64,000 nucleotides of DNA, taken from contig NC_053116.1 of NCBI RefSeq assembly GCF_010015445.1, positions 31,212,785 through 31,276,784 of the forward strand. The letters run 5' to 3'. Below, piece by piece: positions 61,163-64,000 of the stretch. Position numbers and translations under genes: made by a program. Within the stretch, counting starts at the first letter, position 1; every line of letters begins with the position of its first letter. The stretch comes from Perca fluviatilis (Eukaryota > Chordata > Actinopteri > Perciformes > Percidae). The notes under the pieces are model-generated. The model searched no databases. It had not been told where the DNA came from and worked only from the letters and a program-made list of their open reading frames with translations.

Positions 61163-61546
61163 TTTGTGAAAACACTGTTCACAAACTGCTCCAAACAGCT
61201 CTATTGTAGTCCAGCCATTAATTCAGAGACAAACATGCTTCACTTTGTAACACGTTATAATGCTCGCCTAGCTGCTAGCATGGCACATCCTCATGCTCTG
61301 CAACTGACTAGCTAGCAGTACTTGCTGCGCATGTGCGATCCCCAACAAAGATGGTACAGAAGTGTTATGCCTCACTCTGTAGCTAAAACAGAGAGCTCAA
61401 CACACGGGGTGAAAAGAGGAGCTGCAGCAATGTGCAGTACAACAAAAACATGGTGTTTTCTGAAAATTAAACAACATAAACCTATTCTGGTACAACCTCT
61501 ATATACAATTATGAACCTGAAGATGAGCATAATATGAGCACTTTAA
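61163..61546. mobile_element. TTAA-ended repeat, right-hand fragment
   Basis: Ends gcataatatgagcactttaa like 17240-17512. Starts with a 9-bp perfect inverted repeat, gtttgtgaa / ttcacaaac, separated by 7 nt (61163-61187). Confidence 0.5.
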
Positions 61547-61559
61547 GCTACTGGGACCT

Positions 61560-61586
61560 TGAATTTCTCCTTGGGGATCAATAAAG

Positions 61587-61645
<59 letters not shown>
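61560..61645 (+). repeat. LINE-like 3' tail and (TATC)n
   Basis: gaatttctccttggggatca, ataaagtatc precedes about 14 TATC units. This arrangement is typical of fish LINE 3' ends (from memory). Confidence 0.7.
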
Positions 61646-61814
61646 TTCATTAAAAAATATTATCCTACCATTTAATAGTTGATCATATTAACAGTATAAA
61701 CCTTGGACCTCAGTGAACAACAAAAAAATTGTTTATAAATCGTAATTGGGGCTAAATGTTCAATTAATCGCGAAAAATTATTTTAGGTCATATCGTCCAA
61801 CCTTATCCACTCAT

Positions 61815-61816
<2 letters not shown>

Positions 61817-61848
<32 letters not shown>
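61817..61848. repeat. (GT)n microsatellite
   Basis: About 16 GT units. Confidence 0.95.
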
Positions 61849-61851
<3 letters not shown>

Positions 61852-62468
61852 GGAGCTGTCTAAACAAAGCTGCAGCAGTCAGATGGATGTATGTGGATGA
61901 CACTTGTGTCAATGTTTGTGGTTGTGGGAGTTTGCAAGGTGTGGCATACATGGGTCTAGCAGCCACGCTATAGAGCAAGTGTACGTATGTGTGTGCATTA
62001 GTCACTCTATGCCATGAGTTGTGTATCACAGGCAATGCATACATATTTGACTTTAGTCATGCTGTGTGTGTAATGGTGTCCAGTGGGTATGCTGAAAGCT
62101 GACACAGCTGTTTCACAGTAACCACACTGTTTTCTCCACACTATCTACAATTTCACTCCCTAGAGTGAACTTCTGCCACTTCACTCTATCATTGTTTTTC
62201 TCCGTCTGATTTTCTCAGATTTTCTCTTTTAGTCTGTCCTCCCACTCCACAGTTCCACAGTTTCACCCAGCGAGTGTGTTTTAGCGAGTAGCGAGTTTTG
62301 GTGTGTTTGCACACGGCCAATATTGTGTCCTTTTGGGTCAGCTTGTGATGTTATTTTGTGTAATGTATTTACAGAACTGGATCTTTCCTTTTTAAGATAA
62401 TATACACCTTTTATTGATCCCTATCCATGCTCGATGGACACTAACCTACAACAAATTGTTACCTCACT

Positions 62469-62841
62469 CAGGGCCCAAAATTAAGGCTTATCCGCTTGTC
62501 CGGGACAAGTGGATTTTTTTGTAGGGCAAGTGGAAGATAAATTTACTTGCCCCACTGGACAAGTTAAAACGCAAACAAAATAAAATGCCATGTTACTTCA
62601 CGTTATGTGCCACTCATTACTTCTATGTTACCAATACAGGACACATTTGTTTCTACTGTTTCAACTGAATTTTATTAATGCTGATAGTGTTTGGATGACT
62701 TCAACGGTTTGTTCGAATTCTGCATTAGCAAAACACACACAAAAATAAATAAATAAAATGATAAATCTTTACCTGGACAAGTGACTTTTGTGCATGGACA
62801 AGTGAAACATTAGTGCCTCAAAAAGTTAATGTCGAGCCCTG
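62469..62841. mobile_element. hAT-like MITE (ends only)
   Basis: The left end cagggcccaaaattaa and the right end gttaatgtcgagccctg are imperfect inverted repeats. The interior repeats GGACAAGTG words in both orientations. No convincing target duplication is seen, so superfamily assignment rests on the ends. Confidence 0.6.
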
Positions 62842-63606
62842 TATTGAACACAGCATTTTCACAAAGTTGATCAATTGTTTCTTTTATTGTTTCCGTATGG
62901 ATCAATCCTCTTGGATGTAGGCCTAATGCACGCAAATTAGCTGTGCATTATAGCCTCAGGGTTAAATATCACCCATGTCAGATGCCTTGCTGTCAGGTGG
63001 GCCACTGAAGGTAACTTAAGCCATAAAAAAACACATGAGCACAGTGACCTAAATGAATAACAAACATAGTGACACACTTTGTTTTAGTGTTCTTTTCAAT
63101 GAATGCTTTGGTTTTGACAGGGATGAAAAGATGGAGCATTTCATGGTAAAATGTAAGGCCTCAGGTTTGTTGGACAAAAATTTGTAATGTTATGCCCTTA
63201 TTCAACCAGATACTAGAAGCTGCATTGAATCCAAGTGGGTGTGAAATTGCGGCCGGAAAACAAAGACGTGACATTGTGAGGAGACTGTAGCAATGTAACA
63301 ATGATATGGAAGGAAATAGTCATCAGAGTTGACAGTTCATCAGCTCCAGTGTGCCAGGAGACAGTGCTGGTACCCTGGGATTCTAAAGCAGCAGTAAATC
63401 CAGGCAATAGACTGTCCATCTGTGAATTTATTTAGCAATTTGAAATGTTAGCGAAACATACATTTTATACATACAATGGGTTAAGTAGTAGGACAATGAC
63501 ACCTTTCATTGTTTTATGTGTTGTTAGTAATGCATTGTTAAGGAGTATAAAGCTTTAGCTTAAACAGTGGTATGGTTTGAGTAGCACATCCATATTGAGT
63601 TAGTAG
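62842..63606. other. Non-coding, no gene seen
   Basis: No exon or repeat recognised. Confidence 0.4.
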
Positions 63607-63800
63607 TGTAGGACAGGTTCTGTCAGAGGTTTCTGCCTGTTAAAAGGAACTTTTTCCTCGTCGCTGTCACACCAAATGCATGCTCTTGGGGGAATTGTTG
63701 GGTTTCTGTAAATTAAAGAATGTGTTCTAGACCTACTATCTGTTAAGTGTCCTGAGATAACATCGGTTTTGATTTGACACTATAAAAAAAGAAAAAAGGA
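63607..63800 (+). mobile_element. LINE 3' region
   Basis: Text such as ggttctgtcagaggtttctg, cctgttaaaaggaac-ttttt and, near the end, gatttgacactataaaaaaa resembles a common fish non-LTR 3' end (from memory). No ORF. Confidence 0.55.
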
Positions 63801-64000
63801 TTTAATTATGCATAGTTTTGAATAATGCAGGCAAGGATACTCAGCACAGCAAAAATGTAAAAAAGTAAATGTTTTACTATTGTGGCCAAACAGTAGAATG
63901 TATTGACTGGTCAAGTTAGGTCGCCCGACCTCAGTCCAACTGAACATGTTTTTCATCAGGTCAATTAAGTCAATTTAAACATAGCCCCAGTATCACCAAG

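Overview
This is vertebrate nuclear DNA, almost certainly from a ray-finned fish, and the repeat families look percomorph-like (inference). Supporting signs are long introns with GT/AG junctions, very long CA/GT, TA, GAA and TCC microsatellites, and many nested DNA-transposon remnants. No bacterial, phage or CRISPR features are present.

The only protein gene I can establish is a calcitonin-receptor-family class B GPCR on the + strand, best called calcrl (CGRP/adrenomedullin receptor core, calcitonin receptor-like). Ten consecutive coding exons (79-186, 871-983, 3125-3216, 4411-4540, 4745-4898, 7038-7098, 7457-7523, 8266-8484, 9075-9116, 9947-10234) join with consistent phases. They give about 423 residues from the middle of the extracellular hormone-binding domain to the stop. 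The signal peptide and first part of the ectodomain lie left of position 1. The introns hold several datable insertions, including two hAT elements with perfect 8-bp target-site duplications.

From about 10.2 to 48.3 kb the window is mostly intergenic. It has one clean tRNA-Gln(TTG) gene on the - strand (14276-14347), a decayed transposase-like coding region (about 14.9-16.4 kb), two SINEs and a short retroposed fragment, each with target-site duplications, hAT, TTAA-flanked and Harbinger-type non-autonomous elements, and LINE fragments with RT or C-terminal motifs. A nested site at 41.4-42.8 kb has a LINE interrupted by two other elements.

At 48.3-49.7 kb CpG density rises, with CCAAT/ATTGG boxes, a GC box and good splice donors. 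I read this as the promoter and 5' exon region of a second + strand gene. Its coding body is not recognisable here and probably lies to the right. The remaining 50-64 kb is non-coding with microsatellites and a few more transposon or LINE remnants.

I found no evidence for a new molecular system. The most useful observations are the unusual ECL2/TM5 exon of the receptor, transposons that define insertion order, a three-member repeat family with 7-10-bp flanking duplications, and the unassigned promoter at 48-50 kb.
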